Shown here: one piece after another, positions 26,088 through 33,760 of the stretch
Layout: every line of letters begins with the position of its first letter
Position numbering within the stretch: position 1 is the first letter of the stretch
NCBI RefSeq assembly: GCF_027270735.1
Contig: NZ_JAPWIJ010000001.1
Location: forward strand, 248,001-312,000
Reading direction: 5' to 3'
DNA length: 64,000 bases
From: Rhodococcus ruber
Lineage (GTDB): Bacteria; Actinomycetota; Actinomycetes; Mycobacteriales; Mycobacteriaceae
Notes under the pieces: model-generated
Told to the model about the DNA's origin: nothing
Database searches by the model: none
What the model saw: the letters and a program-made list of their open reading frames with translations, nothing else
Translations under genes and position numbers: made by a program

Positions 26088-26666
26088 TCACGGAAGGATC
26101 GATTCGAGTGCGCCCATGACGATGGTCGTCAACGACAGCCCGCCGGTTCCGAACGCCGCGGCCACGACGATGCCGACGAGGGCGTCCTCGCGCGACGGTG
26201 TCGGCGGTTCGATCGTCTTGTTCACCATCGTGAACGGCAGCGACCACAACACCTCAATACCTCCACCGAAAACGCGAGTCAACACCCCGAATTCGTTGTC
26301 ACCCTGGTCCGACGAACCATTCAGCAGCACACTGTCTTCCAGATTCTTGGCGCGCAGCGACAGAGTACGTCCGCCGTACTGGATGCCGACGCGGTACGAC
26401 CGCTTGAAGAGCCTCGCGCGGCCGGGATCGAGAACGATGTCGCATCCGTCGATGCTCGACTGCAGACCTGCGGCGATGCGCGTGCCGATCGGTGCCGTGT
26501 CCGAGATCCGAGGCCCCATGCGTGAAATCGTGACGGACATGGGTGCGCCCTCGCGATACGAACCGCAGATCTCGTCGTCCCGGTAGATCAGATCCAGTTC
26601 CCCGTAGATACCCGTCTCGACCAGCACGGTAGTGGAGCCTGGGTTGCCGTCGTCGCAATCCTGCAC
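26088..26666 (-). CDS. Protein of unknown function with hydrophobic C-terminus
   Basis: A 192-residue protein from GTG 26666 that I do not recognise. The middle is beta-rich and polar (DLIYRDDEICGSYREG, RARLFKRSYRVGIQYGG). The last ~35 residues are hydrophobic (ALVGIVVAAAFGTGGLSLTT), suggesting membrane association. It lies upstream of the candidate retron RNA on the same strand, ~50 bases before it, so it could be an accessory of the retron or simply a neighbour. An overlapping longer frame on this strand (up to 27249) is antisense to the DUF3558 gene and was rejected. The ribosome site is weak (GGCAGG). Confidence 0.5.
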   Translation of the reverse strand: MQDCDDGNPGSTTVLVETGIYGELDLIYRDDEICGSYREGAPMSVTISRMGPRISDTAPIGTRIAAGLQSSIDGCDIVLDPGRARLFKRSYRVGIQYGGRTLSLRAKNLEDSVLLNGSSDQGDNEFGVLTRVFGGGIEVLWSLPFTMVNKTIEPPTPSREDALVGIVVAAAFGTGGLSLTTIVMGALESILP

Positions 26667-26778
26667 GTCTGCCAGCCTGCCATGGATTCTGCGTCTCCCG
26701 AATTACAGACACTCGGGAACCGACGCGGGTTGTGCTGCGTCCAAGAACGTAGGTGTTCTCGAGGAACGGACAAGAACA

Positions 26779-27330
26779 ATGCGCAGGGCACGTCGATTCA
26801 TCGCGGCAATGGCGGCACTTCTGCTGGCCGCAGGCTGCTCGAGCACTACGACGGGTGACGCGTCGCCGCGGGTGGAAACCAGCACCACCGTCGCGGCCCC
26901 AACTACGCCATGGGATCCCTGCACCATCCCCGACGAAGCCATCGAGCGAGCGGGATTGAACGTAGCCACCAAGGAGTCGGGTGTGTTCGGCCGAGATCAG
27001 AACGGATTCAAGATTTGTGGGTGGGTGAGTCGCTCGCCAGCCGACGGGTATTTCTTGCGCATTTTTGTTGGCCTTCAGAGCTTGGACTACATCGACGATC
27101 CGAGCTATTTCAATCGACTCGAGCCTGTTCGAGTAGGCACTCGGGATGCCACTCAGTACCAGCAGGTAGCCGCCGATGCATCCCGCAACTGCGGCGTCGC
27201 CTTCACCGCCGGAGCTGAACTGATCAGAGCAACTTTGGTTACAGGCCAACTGACTGGCAGCTCACCTTACGATCCGTGCACTGAACTCAATGCCGTAGTG
27301 GCCAGACTCGATTCCGAACTACCCAAATAG
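26779..27330 (+). CDS. DUF3558-like lipoprotein, copy 1
   Basis: A 183-residue exported lipoprotein. It has a signal peptide with the lipobox LLLAAGCSSTTTGD, followed by TPWDPCTIPDEAIERAGLN and later NGFKICGWVS, NCGVAFTAG and SPYDPCTELN. The four-cysteine pattern and the DPC...P-D...L motif match DUF3558, an actinobacterial surface family of unknown role. ATG 26779 was chosen because it opens the signal peptide. It is followed after 23 bases by a helical protein gene, and the pair is duplicated downstream. The first ~80 residues are almost identical to copy 2; the remainder has diverged. Confidence 0.8.
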   Translation: MRRARRFIAAMAALLLAAGCSSTTTGDASPRVETSTTVAAPTTPWDPCTIPDEAIERAGLNVATKESGVFGRDQNGFKICGWVSRSPADGYFLRIFVGLQSLDYIDDPSYFNRLEPVRVGTRDATQYQQVAADASRNCGVAFTAGAELIRATLVTGQLTGSSPYDPCTELNAVVARLDSELPK

Positions 27331-27353
27331 AACCGAGAGGAAGGGCTGCAACC

Positions 27354-27740
27354 GTGGTTGATTCTCGATCGAACCTGATTGCGCACTGGCAGGAGCTCAA
27401 TGCCCAGGCCGATGCCGGCACGGTCACCATTCCAGCCGACGTTGCCGCAAAATGCGACGCAGCCTGTGTTACCTACCTGGCACACCTCAAGAAGATGCAG
27501 GTCGACGCGGTTGCTCTCACCGAGACCAAGTCCTGGGGCGACCTCAAGTCCGCCCAGGATTTGCAAGGCAAATTCCTGCGCCTGGCCACCGGCACCGATC
27601 GCTCTCTCGACGTCATTCTTCAGCAGCACATCGAGGTCATCGAATCCATGCGGATGCTTTTTCGTCGCTACTTCGACGAGACGCTCGATACCGATGACCG
27701 GACATCCGCGAACATCACCGCGTTCACTCCACAAAACTGA
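27354..27740 (+). CDS. Small alpha-helical protein of unknown function, copy 1
   Basis: A 128-residue protein from GTG 27354 (AGAGGAAGGG upstream). It is predicted to be almost wholly helical, with LIAHWQELNAQADAGTV at the start and VILQQHIEVIESMRMLFRRYF near the end. There is no signal peptide or membrane segment. The size and helical make-up recall small secreted helical-hairpin proteins of type VII systems, but no clear W-x-G hinge is present, so that is only a possibility. It always follows the DUF3558-like lipoprotein in this locus, suggesting a functional pair. Confidence 0.6.
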   Translation: MVDSRSNLIAHWQELNAQADAGTVTIPADVAAKCDAACVTYLAHLKKMQVDAVALTETKSWGDLKSAQDLQGKFLRLATGTDRSLDVILQQHIEVIESMRMLFRRYFDETLDTDDRTSANITAFTPQN

Positions 27741-27765
27741 GTCCGGACTCACGCCGTTCGACGAA

Positions 27766-27835
27766 CGATCTACGCCCTGCGCACGCATCCACGCCCCGTG
27801 CAGGCGGTGTGGATCAACACTGAGGGCGTAGATCG
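27766..27835. repeat. Palindromic intergenic element, copy 1
   Basis: A 70-base element with 13-base perfect terminal arms, CGATCTACGCCCT (27766-27778) and AGGGCGTAGATCG (27823-27835). A nested stem ATCCAC/GTGGAT lies inside. It is homologous to the element at 28992-29057: both read AT-x-x-ACGCCC ... CACGCCCCG-x-GCA ... GGTGTGGAT ... GGGCGT-x-x-AT. It follows the first helical-protein gene. It may act as a transcription terminator, but the sequence homology between the copies argues for a dispersed repeat family. Confidence 0.65.
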
Positions 27836-27934
27836 CGAAAGCGGATCCCCCTCGACAGCAAATCCGTCACGGGAACCGATGCCTACCGGAGTGCGTCCAA
27901 GAACGTAGGTGTTCTCGAGGAACGGACAAGAACA

Positions 27935-28486
27935 ATGCGCAGGGCACGTCGATTCATCGCGGCAATGGCGGCACTTCTGCTGGCCGCAGGCTGCTCGAGC
28001 ACTACGACGGGTGACGCGTCGCCGCGGGTGGAGACCAGCACCACCGTCGCGGCACCAGCTACGCCCTGGGATCCCTGCACCATCCCCGACGAAGCCATCG
28101 AGCGAGCGGGATTGAACGTAGCCACCAAGGAGTCGGGTGTGTTCGGCCGAGATCAGAATGGATTCAAGATCTGCGGATGGGAAGATCGACCGCCGAACAA
28201 CAGGTATTACTTGTCTCTGATTGTCGGGCTCGAGACCTTGGACTTCATCAACGATCCAAGTACCTTCAACCGACTCCAACCCGTTCGAGTAGGCACTCGC
28301 AATGCCACCCAATACCAGCAGCTCGCGTCCGACGCATCACTCAATTGCGGCGTCGCCTTCACCGCAGGCCCCCAATTGATACGGGCGACGCTACTCACCG
28401 ATGGACAGGTCCGAAACCCGCCGTACGACCCGTGCACGGAACTCAACAGAGTGGTAGCCGACCTCGACTCCGAACTTCCCATCTAG
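27935..28486 (+). CDS. DUF3558-like lipoprotein, copy 2
   Basis: A 183-residue paralogue of the gene at 26779, with the same lipobox (AAGCSSTTTGD), the WDPCTIPDEAIERAG block and the C-terminal YDPCTELNRVV. The signal peptide and first ~80 residues are nearly identical to copy 1, whereas the second half differs at many positions (for example GWEDRPPNNRYYLSLIVG here against GWVSRSPADGYFLRIFVG). The cysteines are conserved. Start ATG 27935, with the same leader GAGGAACGGACAAGAACA as copy 1. It is followed after 27 bases by a second helical protein gene. Confidence 0.8.
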   Translation: MRRARRFIAAMAALLLAAGCSSTTTGDASPRVETSTTVAAPATPWDPCTIPDEAIERAGLNVATKESGVFGRDQNGFKICGWEDRPPNNRYYLSLIVGLETLDFINDPSTFNRLQPVRVGTRNATQYQQLASDASLNCGVAFTAGPQLIRATLLTDGQVRNPPYDPCTELNRVVADLDSELPI

Positions 28487-28513
28487 TTCCCACGATCGAG
28501 AGACGTCGAAACC

Positions 28514-28900
28514 GTGACCGACTCCCAACCAAACCTCATCGCACACTGGCAAGAACTCAACGCCCAGGCTGACGCCGGCACGATCACCATTCCGCCTGAC
28601 GTCGCCGCAAAATGCGATGCAGCCTGCGTCGCCTACCTCGCGCATCTCAACGACATGAAGCGCAAAGCATCCGTCCTGAACGAGACCAAGTCCTGGGGCA
28701 ACTTCAAATCCGCCCAGGATTTGCAAGCCAAGTTCCTCGCGAAAGCCACCGGAACAGATCGCTCTCTCGACATCATTCTTCAGCAGCACATCGACGTCAT
28801 CGAATCCATGCGGATGCTCTTTCGTCGCTACTTCGACGAGACGACCGATACCGATGATCTGACGTCGTCGAACATCTCGGCGCTCGCTCCGGAGAACTGA
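28514..28900 (+). CDS. Small alpha-helical protein of unknown function, copy 2
   Basis: A 128-residue paralogue of 27354-27740, with the same IAHWQELNAQADAGT opening and TDRSLDIILQQHIDVIESMR block. It starts with GTG at 28514. The differences are spread along the protein and mostly conservative, so both copies look functional. Function unknown; see copy 1 for the possible relation to small secreted helical proteins. Confidence 0.6.
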   Translation: MTDSQPNLIAHWQELNAQADAGTITIPPDVAAKCDAACVAYLAHLNDMKRKASVLNETKSWGNFKSAQDLQAKFLAKATGTDRSLDIILQQHIDVIESMRMLFRRYFDETTDTDDLTSSNISALAPEN

Positions 28901-29246
28901 AAGGTCGCAGGGCTTTTCGTTGGACCCCTACCTGCCGCTCGTCGTTGTCCAGACACCGTTTCAACGGCTCCGCGACTTTGCCGGCCCCACAATCCACGCC
29001 CCTCGCGGGCATTCACGCCCCGCGCACAAGGTGTGGATTCCCACGAGGGGCGTGAATCCCTGCATCGGGGCACTTACGTGACACCTGGTCCGTAATTGCA
29101 CGTGACAGTTGTCAGCAGTTCGCCATGACGGCCGAAACGACCTGGCAATTGGCGTTGACCTGCGCTTTCTCCGAGGTGGAGAGTCTGATGTGTCGCCGAG
29201 GAACACGGCTGAAGATCCACAGACGAAAGAGCGAAGGGAATTGCAG
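28901..29246. other. Intergenic region before the biosynthetic cluster
   Basis: These 346 bases hold no convincing gene. From 28992 to 29057 there is a palindromic element. ACGTGACA occurs twice in direct orientation (29076-29083 and 29100-29107, 24 bases apart), a possible regulator site ahead of the cluster. TTGACC at ~29153-29158 could be a -35 box, but no good -10 is visible. The first cluster gene begins at 29247 after GAAGGGAA. Confidence 0.4.
28992..29057. repeat. Palindromic intergenic element, copy 2
   Basis: A 66-base element with 11-base perfect arms CACGCCCCTCG (28995-29005) and CGAGGGGCGTG (29044-29054), extended by partly matching AATC/GAATC ends. It aligns end to end with the element at 27766-27835, including the inner CACGCCCCG and GGTGTGGAT blocks, yet the arms of each copy have co-varied so that both stay self-complementary. 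That compensatory change shows the fold matters. It follows the second helical-protein gene, as copy 1 follows the first. Confidence 0.65.
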
Positions 29247-30194
29247 ATGATCACGCAGAATTCGACTCGCACCGAGGCGGTGGGTACCGAGACAGCACTC
29301 GCGGTACACGCCACCGGTGTCCACAAGTCGTTCAGCGACTCCACGGGCTCGAAGTTCCGCGCCGTTCGCGAACTGAACCTCTCGATTCCCCGCGGGCAGG
29401 TTGTGGCGTTTCTCGGGCCGAACGGCGCAGGCAAGAGCACGACGATCGACATGATCCTCGGACTCACCGAACCGGACGGCGGCACCATCGAGGTGCTCGG
29501 CACCGATCCGCTGACCGCCGCGTCGACAGGACGCAGCGCAGCGGTACTGCAGTCCGGTGGACTGTTGCCGGACGTCACCGTCGGCGCACTGGTCGCGATG
29601 ATGGGGTCGCTGTACATCGGTGCCGATCCTGCCGCCGCGATCACCCGCGCCGGGCTCGGTGAACTGGTGAATCGACGCGTATCGAAATGCTCAGGTGGCG
29701 AACAGCAGAAAGTGCGGTTCGCTCTCGCGCTCCTGTCCAACCCCGAACTGCTGCTGCTCGACGAGCCGACCGCCGGCATGGATGTCACTGCGCGCAAGCA
29801 CTTCTGGCAGGCGATGCACGCACAGGCAGCCAACGGCACCACCGTCATGTTCGCAACTCACTACCTCGAAGAGGCACAGGACTTCGCCGATCGCATCGTC
29901 GTCATCGTCGACGGAGCCCTCGTCGCCGACGGCACGGTGGCCCAGATCAAGGCCACCGTCTCCAATCGGACCGTCGACGCCAACCTGCCACGCTCCGAGG
30001 CCGAATTCGTTGCAGGGCAAACCAGCTCGCGGCTGCAGGAGCTCGCCAACGGCCGGTTCCGCTTCGTGTGCACCGATACCGACCCCGTGGTGCGCACACT
30101 GAGCACGTCGACCTCCGCGACAGATATCGCGATCGTGTCGGCCTCACTCGACGAAGCATTTTCGGCGCTGACCGACCGCACTCACCAGAACTGA
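29247..30194 (+). CDS. ABC transporter ATP-binding protein (drug/lipid exporter type)
   Basis: A 315-residue ATPase of the DrrA-like ABC-2 exporter class. Walker A GPNGAGKST, Q-loop region VLQSGGLLPDVTVG, signature KCSGGEQQKVRFALAL, Walker B LLLLDEPTAGMD and the switch His in FATHYLEEAQ. ATG 29247 was chosen for its GAAGGGAA ribosome site; the upstream extension to 29109 is not family-like. It is coupled to the permease 9 bases downstream and opens the co-directional biosynthetic cluster, so export of, or self-protection against, the cluster product is likely. Confidence 0.9.
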   Translation: MITQNSTRTEAVGTETALAVHATGVHKSFSDSTGSKFRAVRELNLSIPRGQVVAFLGPNGAGKSTTIDMILGLTEPDGGTIEVLGTDPLTAASTGRSAAVLQSGGLLPDVTVGALVAMMGSLYIGADPAAAITRAGLGELVNRRVSKCSGGEQQKVRFALALLSNPELLLLDEPTAGMDVTARKHFWQAMHAQAANGTTVMFATHYLEEAQDFADRIVVIVDGALVADGTVAQIKATVSNRTVDANLPRSEAEFVAGQTSSRLQELANGRFRFVCTDTDPVVRTLSTSTSATDIAIVSASLDEAFSALTDRTHQN

Positions 30195-30203
30195 GGACAT
30201 CCG

Positions 30204-30986
30204 ATGACCACTACGACCTCACTACGCCCCCGCCGCGGACTACACCCCACGTTCGTACTGCACGACATCCGCAGGCAGATCACCCCACAGAATCTGATCT
30301 TCACCGTCGCGCTGCCCGCCGTGCTCTACCTCGCCCTGTTCCGCGTCGTGGAACCCAGCGCCGGAGTCGATCTGCCGCACGGCAACTTTCAGGCCTGGAT
30401 GATGATCGGAATCGCCGTCTACGGTGCGTCGATCGGCACCATCTCGCGGGCCGCAGGCATCTCGAACGAGAAGGCCAACGGCTGGCTGCGGACAATTCGC
30501 CTGTCGCCCTTGGGTGCCGGCGGCTACGTCGCATCGCGCATCATCGCCTGCCAGGTGTACGCGGCCATCCCGGTCATCGTGGTCGGCATCCTCGGAGCAC
30601 TCACCGGAGCCCGCGCCGACGCGATCGTCTGGATCACCGGCCTCGTCGTGGCCTGGATCGGATCTGCCATCTTCTCCGCTCTCGGCCTGGTGCTCGGGAT
30701 GCTGCTGCCACCCGAGGTGGTCACCCACGTTCCTGGCGTCGTCATGACCGGCCTCGCCTTCCTGGGCAACATTTTCATCCCACTCTCGGGCGGCATGCTC
30801 GCAATCGCACAGGTGACACCGCTCTACGGTGTGGCGACGTTGGCCCGCTACGCGCTGACCGACGGCTACAACCTCGACGGGTCTCACGCCTCTCTGGCAG
30901 GTGCCCTCATCAACGTCGCAGCCTGGTTCGTCGGATTCTCCTTCGCCGCCGTCCGACGATTCGCTGGGGCAACCGGCCGCCAGTGA
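30204..30986 (+). CDS. ABC-2 type exporter permease
   Basis: A 260-residue integral membrane protein with six hydrophobic segments (for example IFTVALPAVLYLALFRVV, AIPVIVVGILGALTGA, VMTGLAFLGNIFIPLSGG). The family is ABC-2, partner of DrrA-like ATPases. It is translated with the preceding ATPase and precedes the acyltransferase gene by 103 bases. Together they form an efflux pump, probably for the lipopeptide made by the cluster; a second transporter (MFS) is encoded at 48260. Confidence 0.88.
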   Translation: MTTTTSLRPRRGLHPTFVLHDIRRQITPQNLIFTVALPAVLYLALFRVVEPSAGVDLPHGNFQAWMMIGIAVYGASIGTISRAAGISNEKANGWLRTIRLSPLGAGGYVASRIIACQVYAAIPVIVVGILGALTGARADAIVWITGLVVAWIGSAIFSALGLVLGMLLPPEVVTHVPGVVMTGLAFLGNIFIPLSGGMLAIAQVTPLYGVATLARYALTDGYNLDGSHASLAGALINVAAWFVGFSFAAVRRFAGATGRQ

Positions 30987-31089
30987 CTCACGTGTACTTC
31001 CCATCCTCTCCCAGCAGCACCCGACGCATCGGCCACTCCGGCCGCCGCGCCAGAAAGCATGCCCCGAACCTACGAGCACGAGGACCACC

Positions 31090-32028
31090 ATGATCACCCT
31101 TCTCGCCCCCGGACAGGGAGCACAGACGCCGCGGATGCTGTCGCCGTGGCTCAAGGATCCCGATCGACATCGACTGGTAGAGAACTGGTCTCAACGCGCA
31201 GCCATCGACTTGATCGCGCTCGGCACCACCGCGAGCAAAGACGAGATCGCCCGTACCGAGAACGCACAGCCCCTACTCGTCACCGCCGCACTCCTTGCCG
31301 GGCTTCCGGTGATCGACGCCCTGGCAGACGCCGGCCAGGCCCACACCGCGGTGGCAGGGCATTCGGTCGGAGAACTGGCCGCAGCAGCGCTGGCCGGAGC
31401 ACTCGACCCCGCGGACGCGGTACATCTGGCCGCCGTGCGGGGCCGCGCGATGGCCGCCGCGTGTGCAGCCACCACAGGATCGATGGCGGCCGTACTCGGC
31501 GGGGATCTCGAAACCGTCACCGACGCAATCGAATCAGCCGGCCTCACCGTGGCCAACCACAACGGCCCGGGTCAGGTGGTGGCCGCAGGTCCGATCGATG
31601 CGATCGAGGCTTTCGTCGCTGCACCACCCGTCGGAACCGCCGCACGCCGTCTGCACGTGGCAGGTGCGTTTCACAGTGCCGCGATGCAGTCGGCCACCGA
31701 GGTCTTCGCCGAGGCGATTGCGTCGGTACCTATCCGCGATGCCGACGTCCCCGTCGTGTCCAACGCCGACGGCGCGTTGGTCAGGAGTGCAACGTCCCTG
31801 TGCGAGCGACTCGTTGGACAGATCACCGAGCCCGTCCGCTGGGACCTCTGCCTCGAGACATTCCGCGCAGCCGACATCACCAGCGCGATCTGCCTACCAC
31901 CGGCCGGCACTCTGGCCGGAATCGCCTCGCGCACATTGCCATCGGTCGCCGTCGTGCGCATCACCTCGCCGCGCGACATCGATCGCCTGGCGTCCACGAC
32001 GAAGGGCCGATCCGATGCTGCTGCCTGA
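31090..32028 (+). CDS. Malonyl-CoA:ACP acyltransferase-like protein (FabD-like)
   Basis: A 312-residue acyltransferase that would load malonyl (or another acyl) units from CoA onto the cluster ACPs. It has LLAPGQGAQTPRML at the N-terminus, the nucleophilic Ser in VAGHSVGELAAAAL, the AAVRGRAMAAA block with the carboxylate-binding Arg, and the catalytic His in VAGAFHSAAM. ATG 31090 was selected because homology starts at ITLLAPGQG; the frame extends to 30901 through unrelated sequence. Its end overlaps the ligase gene by 14 bases. It should serve the type II polyketide/fatty-acid set downstream. Confidence 0.9.
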   Translation: MITLLAPGQGAQTPRMLSPWLKDPDRHRLVENWSQRAAIDLIALGTTASKDEIARTENAQPLLVTAALLAGLPVIDALADAGQAHTAVAGHSVGELAAAALAGALDPADAVHLAAVRGRAMAAACAATTGSMAAVLGGDLETVTDAIESAGLTVANHNGPGQVVAAGPIDAIEAFVAAPPVGTAARRLHVAGAFHSAAMQSATEVFAEAIASVPIRDADVPVVSNADGALVRSATSLCERLVGQITEPVRWDLCLETFRAADITSAICLPPAGTLAGIASRTLPSVAVVRITSPRDIDRLASTTKGRSDAAA

Positions 32029-33505
32029 GCTCCTCGACCAGGGTCGGGAAACCGACATTGCCATCGTCGACGGCGATACCGAGCTCACCTACGGGTCGCT
32101 GCGGGAGCGCGTTCTGCGTGCGACGGCGTGGTTGATCGACAACGGCATCAGGCCCGGCGATCGTGTCGTACATCACGGCCGGTCCAGTGCAGCATTCGTC
32201 GAGCTGCTATTCGGAACCGTCTGTGCAGGAGCAGTGTTCGTACCGATCAACAACGAACTCACTGCGAGCCAGGCAGCACACATAGTCCGCGACAGTGGCT
32301 GCCGACTCGTCGTCACCGATCACCCAGAGCGTCACGAGGACAGCCCGGTGCGGGTTCTCACCGTCGACAGTGTCACTGCCGCCGTGGGAAGCTCCCGATC
32401 CACAACTCCGATCACCAGACCCGTTCGACCCGACGACATCGCACTGCTGATCTACACCTCCGGAACCACAGGTAGTCCCAAAGGTGTCGTGTGCCCACAC
32501 CGAGCAGTGGCTGCCGCGGTCAGCGCCATCGGCACCGGCCTGGGCTACCGATCCGACGACGTTGTGCTGTGCCGTCTCCCCTTGTCGTTCGATTACGGCC
32601 TCTACCAGGTGTTTCTGTCCTTGGCAGTCGGAGCCTCGGTGGTGGTTGCCGAGGGGATCCAGGATCTGCGCATCCTCGACCTGGTGGTACGCCGCTCCGT
32701 GACCGTCATCCCACTGGTACCGGCGCTCGCCCAGATCCTGCGCATCGTGGCTCGCCGCACAGCCTCGATCACCACAGTTCGCCTCTTCACCAACACCGGT
32801 GCCCGGCTGGCACCCGAACTCGCTCGAACCCTGCTCCAGTCTTTCCCAGGATCCCGCTACGCCTCGATGTACGGCATGACCGAATGCAAGCGCATCTCCA
32901 TTCTGCCGCCCGAGGAATTCGACGAGTACCCGGACTCGGTCGGGTACCCCATCGCCGGCGACGGCATTCGCATCGTCGCAGGTGACGGAACACCCGTGTC
33001 GTCAGGAACTGCCGGTGAGATCGTCGTCTCCGGCGAGACGGTCATGGCCGGGTACTGGAACGTACCGATGAACGCACAGAACAGATTTCGTCCCGGTGTC
33101 GATGGTCTCGAGCTGCACACCGGCGACCGCGGATACATGGACGACAGCGGGCGGCTTTACTTCTTGGGACGCGACGACGACGTCGTCAAACGCAACGGTG
33201 TTCGCATCTCACTCGTCGAAATCGAATCGTGTGCAGAGTCCTTCGACTCGGTGGACGAGGCGGTTGCCGTTGTCACCGAGGACGGAGCTCTGCGTCTGAT
33301 CGTCACCGGGTCAGCCGATCCGCGCTGGGTGCATCAGCAGCTGCGCGCCGCACTCGATCCCGTCCGGCATCCCAACGCCGTGGTCCACCGCGCCCGCATC
33401 CCCCTCACCGCAAACGGAAAGCCCGACCGGCGCGCCCTGCGCGCCGAGCTCGACACCACCACCTCGACACCTTCAGGAGACCATCATGCAGCGCTCGCAG
33501 TTTGA
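32015..33505 (+). CDS. AMP-dependent acyl/aminoacyl-ACP ligase (adenylation enzyme)
   Basis: A 496-residue ANL-superfamily adenylating enzyme. Core motifs: LLIYTSGTTGSPKGVV (A3), the FTNTGARLAPE and SMYGMTECKR (A5) blocks, HTGDRGYMDDSGRLYFLGR (A7-A8) and a C-terminal PLTANGKPDRRAL with the catalytic Lys. Start ATG 32015, with AAGGG upstream. The gene overlaps an ACP gene by 20 bases, so the enzyme probably activates a carboxylic or amino acid and loads it on that ACP as a starter unit. The binding-pocket residues cannot be decoded by eye; L-2,3-diaminopropionate or a derivative is an attractive candidate because its biosynthetic genes are nearby. Confidence 0.9.
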   Translation: MLLPELLDQGRETDIAIVDGDTELTYGSLRERVLRATAWLIDNGIRPGDRVVHHGRSSAAFVELLFGTVCAGAVFVPINNELTASQAAHIVRDSGCRLVVTDHPERHEDSPVRVLTVDSVTAAVGSSRSTTPITRPVRPDDIALLIYTSGTTGSPKGVVCPHRAVAAAVSAIGTGLGYRSDDVVLCRLPLSFDYGLYQVFLSLAVGASVVVAEGIQDLRILDLVVRRSVTVIPLVPALAQILRIVARRTASITTVRLFTNTGARLAPELARTLLQSFPGSRYASMYGMTECKRISILPPEEFDEYPDSVGYPIAGDGIRIVAGDGTPVSSGTAGEIVVSGETVMAGYWNVPMNAQNRFRPGVDGLELHTGDRGYMDDSGRLYFLGRDDDVVKRNGVRISLVEIESCAESFDSVDEAVAVVTEDGALRLIVTGSADPRWVHQQLRAALDPVRHPNAVVHRARIPLTANGKPDRRALRAELDTTTSTPSGDHHAALAV

Positions 33506-33716
33506 TTCCGTTCTCGCCGCTCTCGCCCCCGAGTCGGTCGTGGCACCCGACCGTCCGTTCTCGCAGTCGTCCATCGATTCCCTCGGCGTGGTCAACATCC
33601 TGGTTGCCATCGAGGATGCCTTCGGAGTCGAGTTCGACGAGCAATCCCTCACTGCAGGTGCGGCTCTGAGCCCAGACGTCCTGTTCGACACCGTATCGAA
33701 TCTCGCTGCGGCATAG
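33486..33716 (+). CDS. Acyl carrier protein 1
   Basis: A 76-residue ACP. The 4'-phosphopantetheine Ser lies in SSIDSLGVVNIL, followed by AIEDAFGVEFDE, the usual helix II-III sequence. It overlaps the 3' end of the adenylating ligase by 20 bases, so the two are most likely partners: the ligase loads this carrier. It must be activated by the PPTase encoded at 46444. Confidence 0.93.
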   Translation: MQRSQFDSVLAALAPESVVAPDRPFSQSSIDSLGVVNILVAIEDAFGVEFDEQSLTAGAALSPDVLFDTVSNLAAA

Positions 33717-33760
33717 CTGCAGGAGTTCTTCGCACCCGACACTTCGAGGACGGATCTCAC

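Larger units (their letters stand above)
26736..28900 (+). repeat. Mosaic tandem duplication of a lipoprotein/helical-protein gene pair
   Basis: The block 26736-27740 (DUF3558-like lipoprotein plus a 128-residue helical protein) is repeated at 27892-28900, with a period of 1156-1160 bases. Identity starts abruptly at TGCGTCCAAGAACG in both copies and is nearly complete for ~285 bases, covering the 5' leader, the signal peptide and the first ~80 codons. It then drops sharply through the rest of the lipoprotein gene. The second genes are ~75-80 percent identical at protein level by eye. This pattern suggests an old duplication with recent gene conversion of the 5' part. Confidence 0.85.

Noticed and set aside
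26299-27249. Long minus-strand frame of 316 codons
   Set aside because: It is antisense to the DUF3558-like lipoprotein in its upstream half and shares no frame with the shorter unknown protein at 26088-26666; its composition is Arg- and His-rich, like an antisense frame.
27354-28900. WXG100/ESX substrate pair
   Set aside because: The two helical proteins have a suitable size and helix content but lack a W-x-G hinge and a C-terminal secretion motif, and no type VII genes are nearby.
30240-31154. Minus-strand frame of 304 codons opposite the ABC permease
   Set aside because: It is antisense to a clear membrane permease and is full of Asp, Gly and His, which is usual for the antisense of hydrophobic genes in GC-rich DNA.
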